Below are positions 8,810 to 17,265 of a DNA stretch of 64,000 nt, one piece after another; the stretch's first letter is position 1; every line of letters starts with the position of its first letter. A model generated the notes under the pieces. The model was given only the letters and a program-made list of their open reading frames with translations. It did no database searches and was not told the DNA's origin. Source of the DNA: JANMDN01 sp031376285 (GTDB taxonomy: Bacteria > Actinomycetota > Thermoleophilia > Miltoncostaeales > Miltoncostaeaceae); assembly GCA_031376285.1 (NCBI GenBank), contig JANMDN010000013.1, positions 62,001 to 126,000 on the forward strand. The letters run 5' to 3'. The position numbers and the translations under genes were made by a program.

Positions 8810-10239
8810 TTGCCCGCCTCCCGATACGCATCCGCCTCGCGCTCGCGTTCACCGCGGTCATGGCGGTACTGATCGCCGCAGCCGGCTACCTGCTCTACGA
8901 CAACGTCTCCCAGAACGTCGATCAGATCATCAACCAGGGGTTGGAAGCTCGGGCGGCCGACGCCGGACAGATCCTCCAAACCGAGGGTCCCAGACAACTC
9001 ACCGGACGCGGCGAGGGATTCGCCCAGGTGCTCACAGTCGACGGCATCGTCCGCTCAGCGACACCCGGACTCCCCAAACAGGCACTGCTCACCTCCGGTG
9101 AACGTCAGCGCGCAATCAAGATGCCTCTCGTTGTCGATCACGTCGGCGTGCTGGAGGAGCACCGTGTTCGCCTGCTCGGGACCTACACTCGGGTGGACGG
9201 TTCACCCGCAATCGTGGTGGTCGGAGCGCCGCTTGACGACCGGGACGAGACCCTCACAAACCTCCGGCGCCTGATTCTTGTCGGAGGGCCGATTGCACTG
9301 GTCCTCGCGTCACTTGCGGGATTCGGCGTCGCCTCAGGTGCCCTTCGACCCGTCGAGGCGATGCGCAAACGCGCCGCCGGAATCTCAGGGGAGACACCCG
9401 GTCAGCGACTCCCGACATCACCCGCAAACGACGAAGTGCGACGCCTCGGCGACACACTCAACGAGATGCTCGGCCGCATCGACAAGACGTTGGAACGTGA
9501 ACGCGCATTCGTCTCAGATGCAAGCCACGAACTTCGAACACCGCTCGCGATCTTGAAAGGTGAGCTCGAGGTCGCCTCCCACCCCACGCGAACGATGCAG
9601 GAGCTCCGAGACGCCGTCTCGTCGGCAGGTGAGGAAGCTGACCGCCTTGTTCGCCTCTCAGAAGATCTTCTGGTCGTCGCGCGAGCCGACCAGAGCCGCC
9701 TGCCGATCCGGCGCGAGCAGCTGCCACTCGAAGTGGTTCTCGGGCGAACCGTCGACCGGTTCACGCCACGTGCGGCGTCCGCCGGCCGAACGCTGACCGC
9801 TACCCCACAGGCCGGGTATGTCGTCTGGGGTGACGAACTCCGACTCGAACAGGCACTCAGCAACCTTGTCGACAACGCCTTCTGTCACGGCGAAGGCGAC
9901 ATCCAGATCGCCGCCGAATCGATCCCGGCAGGAACGCGCCTGAGTGTGCGCGACCACGGACCCGGCCTCCCCGACGGCTTCAGCGACGTGGCGTTCGAAC
10001 GCTTCACCCGCGCCGATGCCGCCCGAGGACGAGGCGGCGCCGGCCTCGGCCTCGCGATCGTGAAAGCGATCGCCCAAGGACACGACGGAGCGGTCGGCAT
10101 CGAGAGCATCCGAGGAGCCGACGGCAGCATCGAAGGCACAACCGCCTGGATCGACCTGCCCGACAACGCCGCCTCAAACGACCCAAACCCGTCGAATACT
10201 CGACCCAAGGTCGCGCGACCGCGCAAGCACCAGACCTAG
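8806..10239 (+). CDS. Membrane sensor histidine kinase
   Basis: The 477-residue protein has one helix at about residues 8-30, an extracytoplasmic sensor of about 125 residues, a second helix near 160-180 and a HAMP linker. The DHp domain carries the phospho-accepting His in SDASHELRTPLAILKGELEV, and the ATPase domain has the N box (LSNLVDNAFCHGEG), G1 (VRDHGPGLPDG) and G2 (GRGGAGLGLAIVKAIAQ). TTG 8806 is the start because it overlaps the regulator stop and opens directly on the basic, then hydrophobic N-terminus. It forms a classic pair with the upstream regulator. The sensor domain gives no hint of the ligand. Confidence 0.92.
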   Translation: MIARLPIRIRLALAFTAVMAVLIAAAGYLLYDNVSQNVDQIINQGLEARAADAGQILQTEGPRQLTGRGEGFAQVLTVDGIVRSATPGLPKQALLTSGERQRAIKMPLVVDHVGVLEEHRVRLLGTYTRVDGSPAIVVVGAPLDDRDETLTNLRRLILVGGPIALVLASLAGFGVASGALRPVEAMRKRAAGISGETPGQRLPTSPANDEVRRLGDTLNEMLGRIDKTLERERAFVSDASHELRTPLAILKGELEVASHPTRTMQELRDAVSSAGEEADRLVRLSEDLLVVARADQSRLPIRREQLPLEVVLGRTVDRFTPRAASAGRTLTATPQAGYVVWGDELRLEQALSNLVDNAFCHGEGDIQIAAESIPAGTRLSVRDHGPGLPDGFSDVAFERFTRADAARGRGGAGLGLAIVKAIAQGHDGAVGIESIRGADGSIEGTTAWIDLPDNAASNDPNPSNTRPKVARPRKHQT

Positions 10240-10815
10240 CTCGTCGCTCGAAACCAGCCACGGCCCGGTCAATGATCCGGCACCTGAAGCGCGTCTTGAA
10301 GGTGTGCCGAGTAGAGGCCGCTGTGTAAAGGTGGTTCGCGGCGCCCTTGGCAGGCAGCACCTGGAACTCGAAGACCCGGACCGGACCGAGAACTGTCGCG
10401 CCCGTCCGGTCGCGCAGCCGGTAGCCACAGATGTAGGGGCCGGTACGCGTACGTACCGCCAAGATTTTGAACATCCGCAGCATTGACCGCCAGCACCACC
10501 GGCCCCGAAGTGCGCTTTTGGGGAGCTGCTGCTGCGACGGGGCAAACGCCACAAGCGCCCCCAACTTCGGCGGACTCGCAATCGGTGTACGGCGTCAGCC
10601 CATCACTAGACCGGATCTTTCGGTAGTGGTCGGGGTTTGAGGCTCGGTGCCACCGCAGGCTTCAAGGGACCTCCCGACCGCCGTTGCTCCACTCCAACGA
10701 CTATCGCGGTCGCCGCGCTCGCACGGATCGAGACAAACAGGAAACGGCGATGGGCGGATGAAACAACCGGCCGCCCATCTGAGACCGCGCCTGCTCAAAC
10801 CCCGACACCGTCGCG
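10240..10815. other. Intergenic stretch without a supported gene
   Basis: This 576-base region lies between the kinase and a convergent small secreted-protein gene. Open frames exist on the minus strand but they run on opposite the kinase gene, have arginine/serine-skewed translations and no family features. It may hold gene remnants. Confidence 0.4.
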
Positions 10816-11196
10816 CTACTTCACGACATTGTCGACCTGATCAACCTGGCCAGCGGGATCTTGGTGACCCCTGTCGGCCGCCGTTCCCTCACCAACCTGA
10901 CGCTGACCGGCAGCCTCAGCCGTTTGGTTCTCAACGCCCTCCTGCCCGGGGCGGTCCGCGGTCTCGCGATCGGTCACGACATCGGTCTTGTCGCCCTTGG
11001 TCGCGACGTCCTGGACTTTCTTGTCGACGACATCGCCCTTTCCGGCGATGTCCTTGGTCGGCGTGACCTGTGTCGAGGGCGTGACCGAGGGGGTCGACGT
11101 CGACCCCGTGGCGCCAAGTGCCATGGCAGACCCGATACCGCTCAAGGCCAATACCGACCCGATCGTTGCGACGGCGCGTTTGCGGTTGACATTCAT
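10816..11196 (-). CDS. Small secreted protein with GATGSTST mature end
   Basis: ATG 11196 is chosen because an AAGGAG site precedes it and it opens on a clean signal peptide (MNVNRKRAVATIGSVLALSG). The remaining ~100 residues are polar, rich in Asp, Lys, Val and Gln, without cysteines or a recognisable domain. The sequence after the cleavage site (ALGATGSTSTPSVTPS) closely resembles that of the PepSY protein at 7409-7924 (AFGATGSTSTAPATPS), which suggests common origin or domain loss. The promoter has the TCAT-type tandem site of this block. Function unknown. Confidence 0.65.
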   Translation of the reverse strand: MNVNRKRAVATIGSVLALSGIGSAMALGATGSTSTPSVTPSTQVTPTKDIAGKGDVVDKKVQDVATKGDKTDVVTDRETADRPGQEGVENQTAEAAGQRQVGEGTAADRGHQDPAGQVDQVDNVVK

Positions 11197-11268
11197 GGTG
11201 ATCTCCTTCGTCTGGATTGTCTTCGGCCGGATGGCCTGACACCAGATTGCGCCGCCCGTGTGGCAGGA

Positions 11269-11288
11269 ACATGAGCGCCCGATGACAC
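11269..11288 (-). promoter_or_regulatory. Tandem TCAT site upstream of small secreted protein
   Basis: Read on the minus strand: TCATCG-GGCGC-TCATG, with cores at 11282-11285 and 11271-11274, 11 bases apart and about 75-90 bases before the start at 11196. The sequence is nearly the same as the site upstream of the DedA operon. Confidence 0.55.
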
Positions 11289-11421
11289 CGCCCTCATCTC
11301 CAAGAGCAACTATTTCAAGCGACCGGGAATATGGAGGCATCTAAGACCAGAAGCGCCTTAGCTCTGATGCGGTGCCCGATCGCACTGATCCTTCGTGCTG
11401 CGTCCGGGAGCGTCGCGGCCA

Positions 11422-11460
11422 CTCATCTGCGGCTCATCTGCCCCTCAAGGGTTTCTCAAG
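11422..11460 (+). promoter_or_regulatory. Four CTCA half-sites at 11-bp period
   Basis: CTCATCTG starts at 11422 and 11433, then CTCAAGGG at 11444 and CTCAAG at 11455, each step exactly 11 bases. It lies about 65-100 bases before the repeat-protein gene at 11525. This is the longest array of the TCAT-type sites in the block. Confidence 0.6.
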
Positions 11461-11524
11461 TGGCCGCGCTTTCCTTGCCGTACCCGAAGTGTTCGGGGAC
11501 AACAGCGAACAGAGGACAGAGACA

Positions 11525-12208
11525 ATGATGAGTGAATCACCGCGACCGAAATCGATGCGCCAGATCGCCGCGGCGTCAGCCCTTGCGCTCGGGCTTGCCG
11601 CCGGGGGATTCGGGATCGCGAGCGCAGCGAGTAGCTCCACCGCGACGACCCCCGCGCCGGCAGCAGCGCAGTCATCGACCAGCCAGTACAGCTCGAACAA
11701 CGACCCGGCCCATGAGGCCGGCGAGAGCGCTCAGCGCAAAGCTGACGAAGCGGCAGGACGAGGGTTTGGTTCCAACACCGACCCGACTCACGAGGCCGGC
11801 GAAAGCGCACAGCGCAAAGCCGACGAAGCCGCCGGACGCGGCTTCCAGTCCAACACCGACCCGGCCCACGAGGCCGGCGAGAGCGCCCAACGCAAAGCCG
11901 AGGAAGCCGCAAACGACGGCGCAGCAAAGGCAACGCCCGCCACCGGAACAGCCACCACACCCGCGGGACAGCCACCACCCCGTAGCAACCGGAGGCACCC
12001 GTCTCGTCGAGGACGGGCTGACCGTGCGATCGCGGATGCACGGTCAGTCCGTTGCCAATCATGTCGCCGGGGCTCTGTCTTTTCGGGGGCCGGGCCACTC
12101 ACGCGTGTTGAACGCGTAAACGTCAGGCCGACGGGGTTCCTCATGCCGGAAGCTCGGATTGAATCGCCTGCCGGTCGAACACCCTGCCCACTTGGATCTC
12201 GACCGTAG
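11525..12208 (+). CDS. Secreted protein with three 26-residue repeats
   Basis: The gene opens at ATGATG (11525/11528) and encodes a basic start, a signal peptide (IAAASALALGLAAGGFGIAS) and three tandem 26-residue repeats with core NTDPAHEAGESAQRKADEAA at residues 58-132. The repeats are helical, charged and resemble the DPxHE-x-ES modules of small actinobacterial envelope proteins of unknown role. After residue ~150 the translation becomes arginine/proline-rich and unlike a folded domain, and it reads through a strong hairpin at 12018-12047; the original gene may have ended earlier and been extended by a frameshift. The promoter has four 11-bp-spaced CTCA half-sites. Confidence 0.65.
   Translation: MMSESPRPKSMRQIAAASALALGLAAGGFGIASAASSSTATTPAPAAAQSSTSQYSSNNDPAHEAGESAQRKADEAAGRGFGSNTDPTHEAGESAQRKADEAAGRGFQSNTDPAHEAGESAQRKAEEAANDGAAKATPATGTATTPAGQPPPRSNRRHPSRRGRADRAIADARSVRCQSCRRGSVFSGAGPLTRVERVNVRPTGFLMPEARIESPAGRTPCPLGSRP
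11696..11920 (+). repeat. Tandem coding repeat, 78-bp unit, three copies
   Basis: Units start at about 11696, 11774 and 11852; the third is incomplete at its end. The copies are close at both DNA and protein level, which suggests recent duplication. This is a coding repeat and has no CRISPR-like spacers. Confidence 0.85.
12018..12047 (+). terminator. Perfect 10-bp inverted repeat (hairpin)
   Basis: CTGACCGTGC at 12018-12027 pairs perfectly with GCACGGTCAG at 12038-12047 around a 10-base loop. There is no T-run after it, so it is a possible GC-rich terminator or mRNA 3' structure for the repeat-protein gene rather than a classic intrinsic terminator. Confidence 0.45.
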
Positions 12209-12241
12209 TGGCATCGAAAGCTCGGGCACAATTCGGGCACA

Positions 12242-13431
12242 TCAGGTGTGCCCGACGCCCGAGCCCGCTCCGACGCTGTCACGTCGTGGGGGGCGGTCTC
12301 CTTCAGTCGTTCCGGCGACCTCACGGCAAGAGGTTCCCGCTGACGCCACGGAGCTGACCACTCGGTTTCGTCCCTCTGCTTTCGCCAGGTAGAGCGCGTC
12401 GTCGGCCAGTTGAACGAGCTGCAGCCTCGAGTCCGCGCTCCCGACAGAGCACACTCCGGCTGAGACCGTGACCATGTGACCCGCGACGGGCGCGTTTGAG
12501 ATCACGGTTCGGGCATGCTCGGCCGCCTCCCAGGCGACGGACGCGGTGGCGCCCGGCATGATCCACGCGAACTCTTCGCCGCCGACACGCGCGACAGTCT
12601 CACCCGGGAGGGCGATGCGATCAAGCGCCTTGGCAACCTCGACCAGCACCGCGTCGCCGGCCGGGTGTCCGTGCGTGTCGTTCACGCGCTTGAAGTGATC
12701 GATGTCGATGAGGGCGAGGCTCAGTTGCCGGCCGTCGCATCGACTTCGCTTGAGGGCTGCGTCGAGCGCGACGTCGAAGGCCCGCGAGTTTGGCAGGCCG
12801 GTGAGGTGATCGGTCTGCGCCTCCTGATCGAGAACGTGCGCGAGCCGGGTCACGCGGAGCGCACGCCAAGCCAGGAGCGCCACGACCCCCGACGCCAGCA
12901 GCAGGATCACCACGGTCCCGATCTTGGCTTGGATCGCGGAATTGTGGCTCTTCCGTCGGGCGGGCCACGCTGAGATCGCCGACCAACTGGGACGCGGCCT
13001 CGAAGGCGGGATCCACCTCGGACCCATCAAAGCGCTCCGCGGCATCGGCGTTCCCGCGATCGAGCAGCGCGAGCTCGGAGTTAACGGCCTCCTCGTACCT
13101 GCCGACACTCGCGCGCAGCGCGGTGTACTCGTCGGCATCGAGCAGTCCGGCCAGGCTCGAGAGGCCGTCCTGGATCGTGCGCTGAGTGTTTTTGAGTTCC
13201 GCACGAAGGCCGCGATCGACCCCACCTGGGCCGGTCGGCGACGTTCCAATCGCTCTTGTCGACCATGGTGAGGTGGACGATGAGTCGCGACAGGACGAGC
13301 TCAGCGCGATGCCCGCCGAGTGCAGCACAAGGATGCCCCACGCCGCAAGCGTCAACACCAGGATGCCGACAAACGTTGTGGCAAGACCCGACGCGCCGCG
13401 CTTGCTCCGTGGGCGCCCCTGCGAGTGTCAA
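12242..13431 (-). pseudogene. Frameshifted membrane GGDEF diguanylate cyclase
   Basis: The C-terminal part (about 12930 to 12242) is an intact GGDEF domain: QTDHLTGLPNSRAFD, LIDIDHFKRVNDTHGHPAGD and the active-site phrase RVGGEEFAWIMPG. Such enzymes make cyclic di-GMP from GTP. Upstream, a first membrane helix (TTFVGILVLTLAAWGILVLH), a periplasmic helical sensor (SELALLDRGNADAAERFDGS) and a second helix (IGTVVILLLASGVVALLAW) are present but fall in different frames. About four frame changes (near 13380, 13300, 13220 and 12955) are needed to join them. An unbroken gene would encode a protein of about 390 residues. It is either decaying or affected by sequence errors. Confidence 0.75.
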
Positions 13432-13547
13432 ATTCCCGGCAATTGGCTCACAACGGTTCTATCGGCGGGGCCGCACTGCGGCTTGAATCGCGCTTCTGCG
13501 CGGGGCCCATGGCGAGCGATGATCCGGCGTCGCGCGAGGCAAACGCG

Positions 13548-15149
13548 TTACGAGGGGTTGGCCCCCCAGGGCAGCACGGGGATCGATCCCGACGGCGCCA
13601 GAACGACTCGATCGATCAGACAGGGGTGGAGGACGTACTCCTTGCGGCCGAGGGGGACGTTGAACCGGTCCACCCCGCCCAGTGAGTAGAACTGCGCGAA
13701 GCCCTCGGCGCTTTCCGCGTCGCGGTAGCCCACGAGCTGGTGCTGCCACATCATCGACATGACGTCGGAGTTGGTCTCAAACTGCGCCTGCAGCTCCGCG
13801 GAGAGTTCCTCGAGTCGCTCCTGCGACAGGATGTCTGTCCCCACCCGCCGAATCGCCTGGACCAGATCCTCCTTCACCCCGCGCGAGTACTCGTCGCCTG
13901 CGGTGTACGCCTCCGAGTACCCGTGGCGGGCGGCATTTGGGGGAAGCATGTCCGACAGAAGGTGATTCGCAAAGATCTGGAGTTGTTCGTCGCCGAGCCA
14001 ACCCGCGACCCGTGCCACCGTCGCTCGGATCACGCCTTCGGCGGCGTCGTCGGAGAGATCGCCTGCGAGGCGCGCCTCGTGAAGGTCACGGGAGAGCTCG
14101 TTACCGAGCGTCACGATGTCCCTGGGAAGCAGCCGCGTATGGCGAAGGAGGTAGCTCTCGACCGGTTCGTCCACACCCCGCGCGTCGTTTCGAATCTCAG
14201 TGCGGCCAAGCCAACCCGTGACCGAACGATCGCCGGGCATTCTCGGATCGAAGTACTCCGACGGCAGGCGAGCCACCTTCGCCGAAAGGAAATGGCGCGC
14301 CGCCTGGTAGGGCCAGTCGAGCACTCGAACGTGATCCTCACCGCGGTAGCGCCCGGCGTTCTCGGTCCGAAGTACCGAGGAGAGAACGGCCTCGCGCAAA
14401 CCGAGGAAGATGTGCAGGCGACCCCCGAACGCGGCCTCGCGAAGCAACGCCATGACGACGTAGAAGAGCCCTTCCTGGCAGCGCATCCAGTACGTCGGTG
14501 CGTGCGAGTAGTTCTCGTCGATGCCATCGAGGTAGACGCAGATCGGCGGGGCGTCATGGAGGATTTCGGCGATCGTGTCCTCGAGTTCTGGCCACTCCGG
14601 CTGGCGCAGGTACTGCTCGAGGCGATGATGCGTGTAGCACTCCTCGATGATCTCACCGACCTGGGAGTAGATCGGGAGCGGACGCTTCGGGAGGCGGAAG
14701 AGATCTGGGGCGAAGCTCAGGAGATCGGCGAGCGCTCGATCCTTCACGTAGCCGTTCAGCGCCTTGTTCAGGATGAACTCCGAGCTGAGCGACCGGAATA
14801 TCGCGCGGCGCCATACAAGCTGCCACAGCTCGGTGAGGAGATGCTCGGGGTAGCCCTGACAGAGCTGCACGATCGCCCGCGTCGCCGGCAGGGCGGTCTC
14901 AATGCTGAAAGCGTGCACGTCGTAGGCCGTCGCCGCGGACGCTTGCAGGCGACGCAGGTAGAGGCTCTTGCCCGCGCCCTTTCGCCCAACGATGACACGC
15001 GCCCCGAGGTCGTCGTCACGCGTCGCAAGCCCCTGGTAGGCGGCGATTGACGGGAACTCGATAAAACTGCCCGCGAGATCCTCAAGCGGCTCACGCGCGC
15101 CATCTGGATTGCCGAACGGTGACGATTCGTGATTGACCGGGTCCCTCAC
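13548..15149 (-). CDS. P-loop ATPase, Sll1717-like / STAND-type
   Basis: This 533-residue protein has Walker A GRKGAGKS at residues 55-62 and Walker B ICVYLDGIDENY near residue 205, followed by a long helical region. The GRKGxGKS form and overall layout resemble the Sll1717-type P-loop ATPases, a family often found alone or in defence islands. The C-terminus (DVMSMMWQHQLVGYRD, then GGVDRFNVPLGRKEYVLHPC) looks like a small winged or strand-rich sensor segment. No membrane helix or effector domain is visible, and no partner gene is nearby. The GTG start at 15149 lacks a clear ribosome site. The role is unknown; a conflict-system function is only a guess from the family. Confidence 0.7.
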   Translation of the reverse strand: MRDPVNHESSPFGNPDGAREPLEDLAGSFIEFPSIAAYQGLATRDDDLGARVIVGRKGAGKSLYLRRLQASAATAYDVHAFSIETALPATRAIVQLCQGYPEHLLTELWQLVWRRAIFRSLSSEFILNKALNGYVKDRALADLLSFAPDLFRLPKRPLPIYSQVGEIIEECYTHHRLEQYLRQPEWPELEDTIAEILHDAPPICVYLDGIDENYSHAPTYWMRCQEGLFYVVMALLREAAFGGRLHIFLGLREAVLSSVLRTENAGRYRGEDHVRVLDWPYQAARHFLSAKVARLPSEYFDPRMPGDRSVTGWLGRTEIRNDARGVDEPVESYLLRHTRLLPRDIVTLGNELSRDLHEARLAGDLSDDAAEGVIRATVARVAGWLGDEQLQIFANHLLSDMLPPNAARHGYSEAYTAGDEYSRGVKEDLVQAIRRVGTDILSQERLEELSAELQAQFETNSDVMSMMWQHQLVGYRDAESAEGFAQFYSLGGVDRFNVPLGRKEYVLHPCLIDRVVLAPSGSIPVLPWGANPS

Positions 15150-15311
15150 GTTAACACTGATCTTAGGCGACCAAGCCGTTCGTCGCCGAGCGCGTGATCG
15201 GGCCCATCCGGTTGGCAGGGGGTCAGCACGTCACGGCTGCGCTGGCCCCCTGGCCGCTCGCCCTCCGACACATTCGTGAGCGAGGGCAAGGGACGGGAGC
15301 TGCGGTCGGAC

Positions 15312-16385
15312 TCAGCTCGCAAGGACCGACGTCGCAGCGATTGGTGCGAGGACGGTGCTGGCATACCCTTTCGCCGTGAGTACTCGCACGTGGACCTGTG
15401 CCGCGTAGGAGCGGCCGAGAAAGTCGCCGTGGGCGAGCGAGAAGTCGTATTCGCCAACCGGGAGCTGCGGAACAGCGAGGCTCGGCTGGGTGCTCAACAC
15501 GGACCCACCGAGTCTCCACGCGAAGCCGTTCGCCACGTAGGACATGTTCGCGCCGCGGGCCTGCCATGAGGACTGCAGCTGGAGCGTTGTTCCTTGCGGG
15601 AGAACCGTTGTACCGACGTACTCGGCGGTGCGGTCGCTCTCCGGGTACATGATGTGCAGGGCCAGCCGGTCGAGGTCTGAGAGCCCTCCGTATCCGTAGT
15701 TGCCGTCGATTCCGCAGGTCGCAAAGTTGTAGTGCATTACCGAGAGCCGGTCATAGGGCGTGATGAACCCCGTCGTCGCGCCGCCGCCGAGGCCTGCAAC
15801 CGAGCAAACCGTCTTGTCGACGTCGCTTCGCTCGTGTTCATGCGCGAGGCCAAGACCATGGCCAAATTCGTGGAGCGTGTGGTTGAGGAAGGGGACGCCA
15901 GACGGTCCCGCGTCGTCGTTCAGCTTCAGGTTGTACAAACAGGCCGTGGCTTGGCGCCCGTCGTTGGGGGTCGCCGACCAGCTTCCACCGCCATCATTGC
16001 CGCCGTTGTAGACCCCGTTTGCGTCGCGGAACGACGTGCAGCCAACACCCGGAACCGCCCCCGTGAATGGGGCGCTTGTGCCGGGGATCACGACGCGGAT
16101 GTCCTCGGCGTAGTGGTCGTTGCCGTTTGGGTCCTTGCTCGGCGCGGCGCAGGAGCCGAGGCCGCTGAACCGGATATTCGCCGCCCACGCGAACTCCCGC
16201 AGGTACGAGGCGATCTGCGCCACACGCGACGGACGTGACGCCGGCGCGTCGCCAGCAACGCACACCGAGATGTCGGACCCACGGACGCCGGCCTGCCAGT
16301 CGAGGGCGCCGTGCGCAAACGACGACGATCCAAGGCCCGCGGCCATGACTCCCAGGCACGCCAGTCGCATGGCCCGCCGGCTCAT
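15312..16385 (-). CDS. Secreted astacin-like zinc metalloprotease
   Basis: The product of 357 residues has a signal peptide (MRLACLGVMAAGLGSSSFAH) and a catalytic domain with the zinc motif HEFGHGLGLAHEHERSD, which matches the astacin pattern HExxHxxGxxHExxRxD, plus a Met-turn in YDRLSVMHYNF. Several cysteine pairs suit an exported enzyme. The last ~90 residues (GTTLQLQSSWQARG onward) look like a small beta-sandwich. ATG 16385 is used because it overlaps the stop of the gene upstream (ATGA) and puts the signal peptide at the N-terminus. The upstream secreted protein is therefore a likely partner, such as an inhibitor or chaperone. Substrate unknown. Confidence 0.82.
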   Translation of the reverse strand: MSRRAMRLACLGVMAAGLGSSSFAHGALDWQAGVRGSDISVCVAGDAPASRPSRVAQIASYLREFAWAANIRFSGLGSCAAPSKDPNGNDHYAEDIRVVIPGTSAPFTGAVPGVGCTSFRDANGVYNGGNDGGGSWSATPNDGRQATACLYNLKLNDDAGPSGVPFLNHTLHEFGHGLGLAHEHERSDVDKTVCSVAGLGGGATTGFITPYDRLSVMHYNFATCGIDGNYGYGGLSDLDRLALHIMYPESDRTAEYVGTTVLPQGTTLQLQSSWQARGANMSYVANGFAWRLGGSVLSTQPSLAVPQLPVGEYDFSLAHGDFLGRSYAAQVHVRVLTAKGYASTVLAPIAATSVLAS

Positions 16386-16831
16386 CGCCCGAACCCGGCC
16401 GCCAGGATGAGACGGCAGTCGTTCGTCTGACAGCCGATCGACGCTCCGCTGAGGTCGCTCGCGTCGAAAAGGATCGTGAGGTCCCGGCCCGCGACTTGGG
16501 CGGTCGTCAGGATGCTCAGCACCCTCGCGACGTTCGGTGCGTTCGCCGTCCCGAGCGCGAAGAATCGGATCCCGCCGACGGCGGCCGCGCAACGGACGTG
16601 GATGCGCTGGGCAAAGGCCATCACCTGGACCGGCGTGCAGTTCGTGAAGGTCTGCGAGGCGTGCTCGTAGCGCAGCGGGCTCACCGCGTGCTTTGCAACC
16701 TTGGCGGCCGATGGAGCGGGCGAGCGAGCGGCGCCGGCCTTGCTCGCGAGCGCGACGCCGACGCCTGCGCCTGGGAGAAGGGTCATCACGGCCACAAGCG
16801 CCGTGCGCTTGAGGTTTCCGGCAGCGCTCAT
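16382..16831 (-). CDS. Small secreted protein in operon with the metalloprotease
   Basis: The start at ATG 16831 is supported by AAGGAG. The 149-residue product has a signal peptide (RTALVAVMTLLPGAGVGVAL) and a compact domain of about 90 residues with four cysteines (NCTPVQ, VRCAAA, SIGCQTNDCR), so probably two disulfides. I do not recognise a characterised family. The stop overlaps the protease start by four bases, which indicates co-translation and perhaps a shared function. Confidence 0.7.
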   Translation of the reverse strand: MSAAGNLKRTALVAVMTLLPGAGVGVALASKAGAARSPAPSAAKVAKHAVSPLRYEHASQTFTNCTPVQVMAFAQRIHVRCAAAVGGIRFFALGTANAPNVARVLSILTTAQVAGRDLTILFDASDLSGASIGCQTNDCRLILAAGFGR

Positions 16832-16959
16832 CTCGGGGACTCCTTCAATCGATACCGGATGGATTCCGGCGGGTACGAACTCAAGAGCCATCCGAGCCCG
16901 CCCTGATACGAAGTGCGTGGCGCCGGGAGTGTCTACCGCGACCTACTAATCTCTTGGGC

Positions 16960-17214
16960 ATGCTCGCCCGGCGTCTGCAGCTTCTCGTTGAGCCGACTCA
17001 GTACGACCGCCTCGCGCGGTACGCCAGCGAGCGTGGAATGTCGCTTGGTGAGGTGGTCCGCGACGCGATCGACCGAGTGACAACGCCAGACCGGGTGGCG
17101 CGGGCTTCGGCCCTTGAACGGTTCCTTGCGGCCGCGCAGGTCGGGCTGCCCGAGGATCCCGCGGACTTGGACGCGGAACTCGACGGCCTGCTCGACGAGG
17201 CGTCCGCTCCTTGA
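16960..17214 (+). CDS. Ribbon-helix-helix protein, antitoxin-like
   Basis: The 84-residue product begins with a short strand (RRLQLLVEPTQYDRL) and two helices (ARYASERGMSLGEVVRDAID) in the pattern of ribbon-helix-helix DNA-binding proteins such as VapB/CopG-like antitoxins. An acidic tail ends the protein. No toxin gene follows; the next gene is a hydrolase 51 bases downstream. It could be an orphan antitoxin or a small repressor. TTG 16954, two codons upstream, is an alternative start. Confidence 0.6.
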   Translation: MLARRLQLLVEPTQYDRLARYASERGMSLGEVVRDAIDRVTTPDRVARASALERFLAAAQVGLPEDPADLDAELDGLLDEASAP

Positions 17215-17265
17215 GTGCACGGCACCGGATCGATCGGCCGCTTGTCCGCGTTACCGTGTGAGCCG

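Noticed and set aside
10240..10581. A possible gene or gene remnant on the minus strand with a phrase like FEFQVLPAKGAANHLYTAA
   Set aside because: No start, ribosome site or family pattern supports it, and the frame runs on opposite the kinase gene.
11696..11920. Tandem array considered as a CRISPR or minisatellite
   Set aside because: The units are in frame, code for a regular 26-residue repeat and have no unique spacers.
13740..15050. A 436-codon open frame on the plus strand
   Set aside because: It is antisense to the P-loop ATPase, which has intact Walker motifs.
16960..17265. A VapBC-like toxin partner for the ribbon-helix-helix protein
   Set aside because: No PIN-domain or other toxin coding sequence lies on either side; the next gene is a CocE-type hydrolase.
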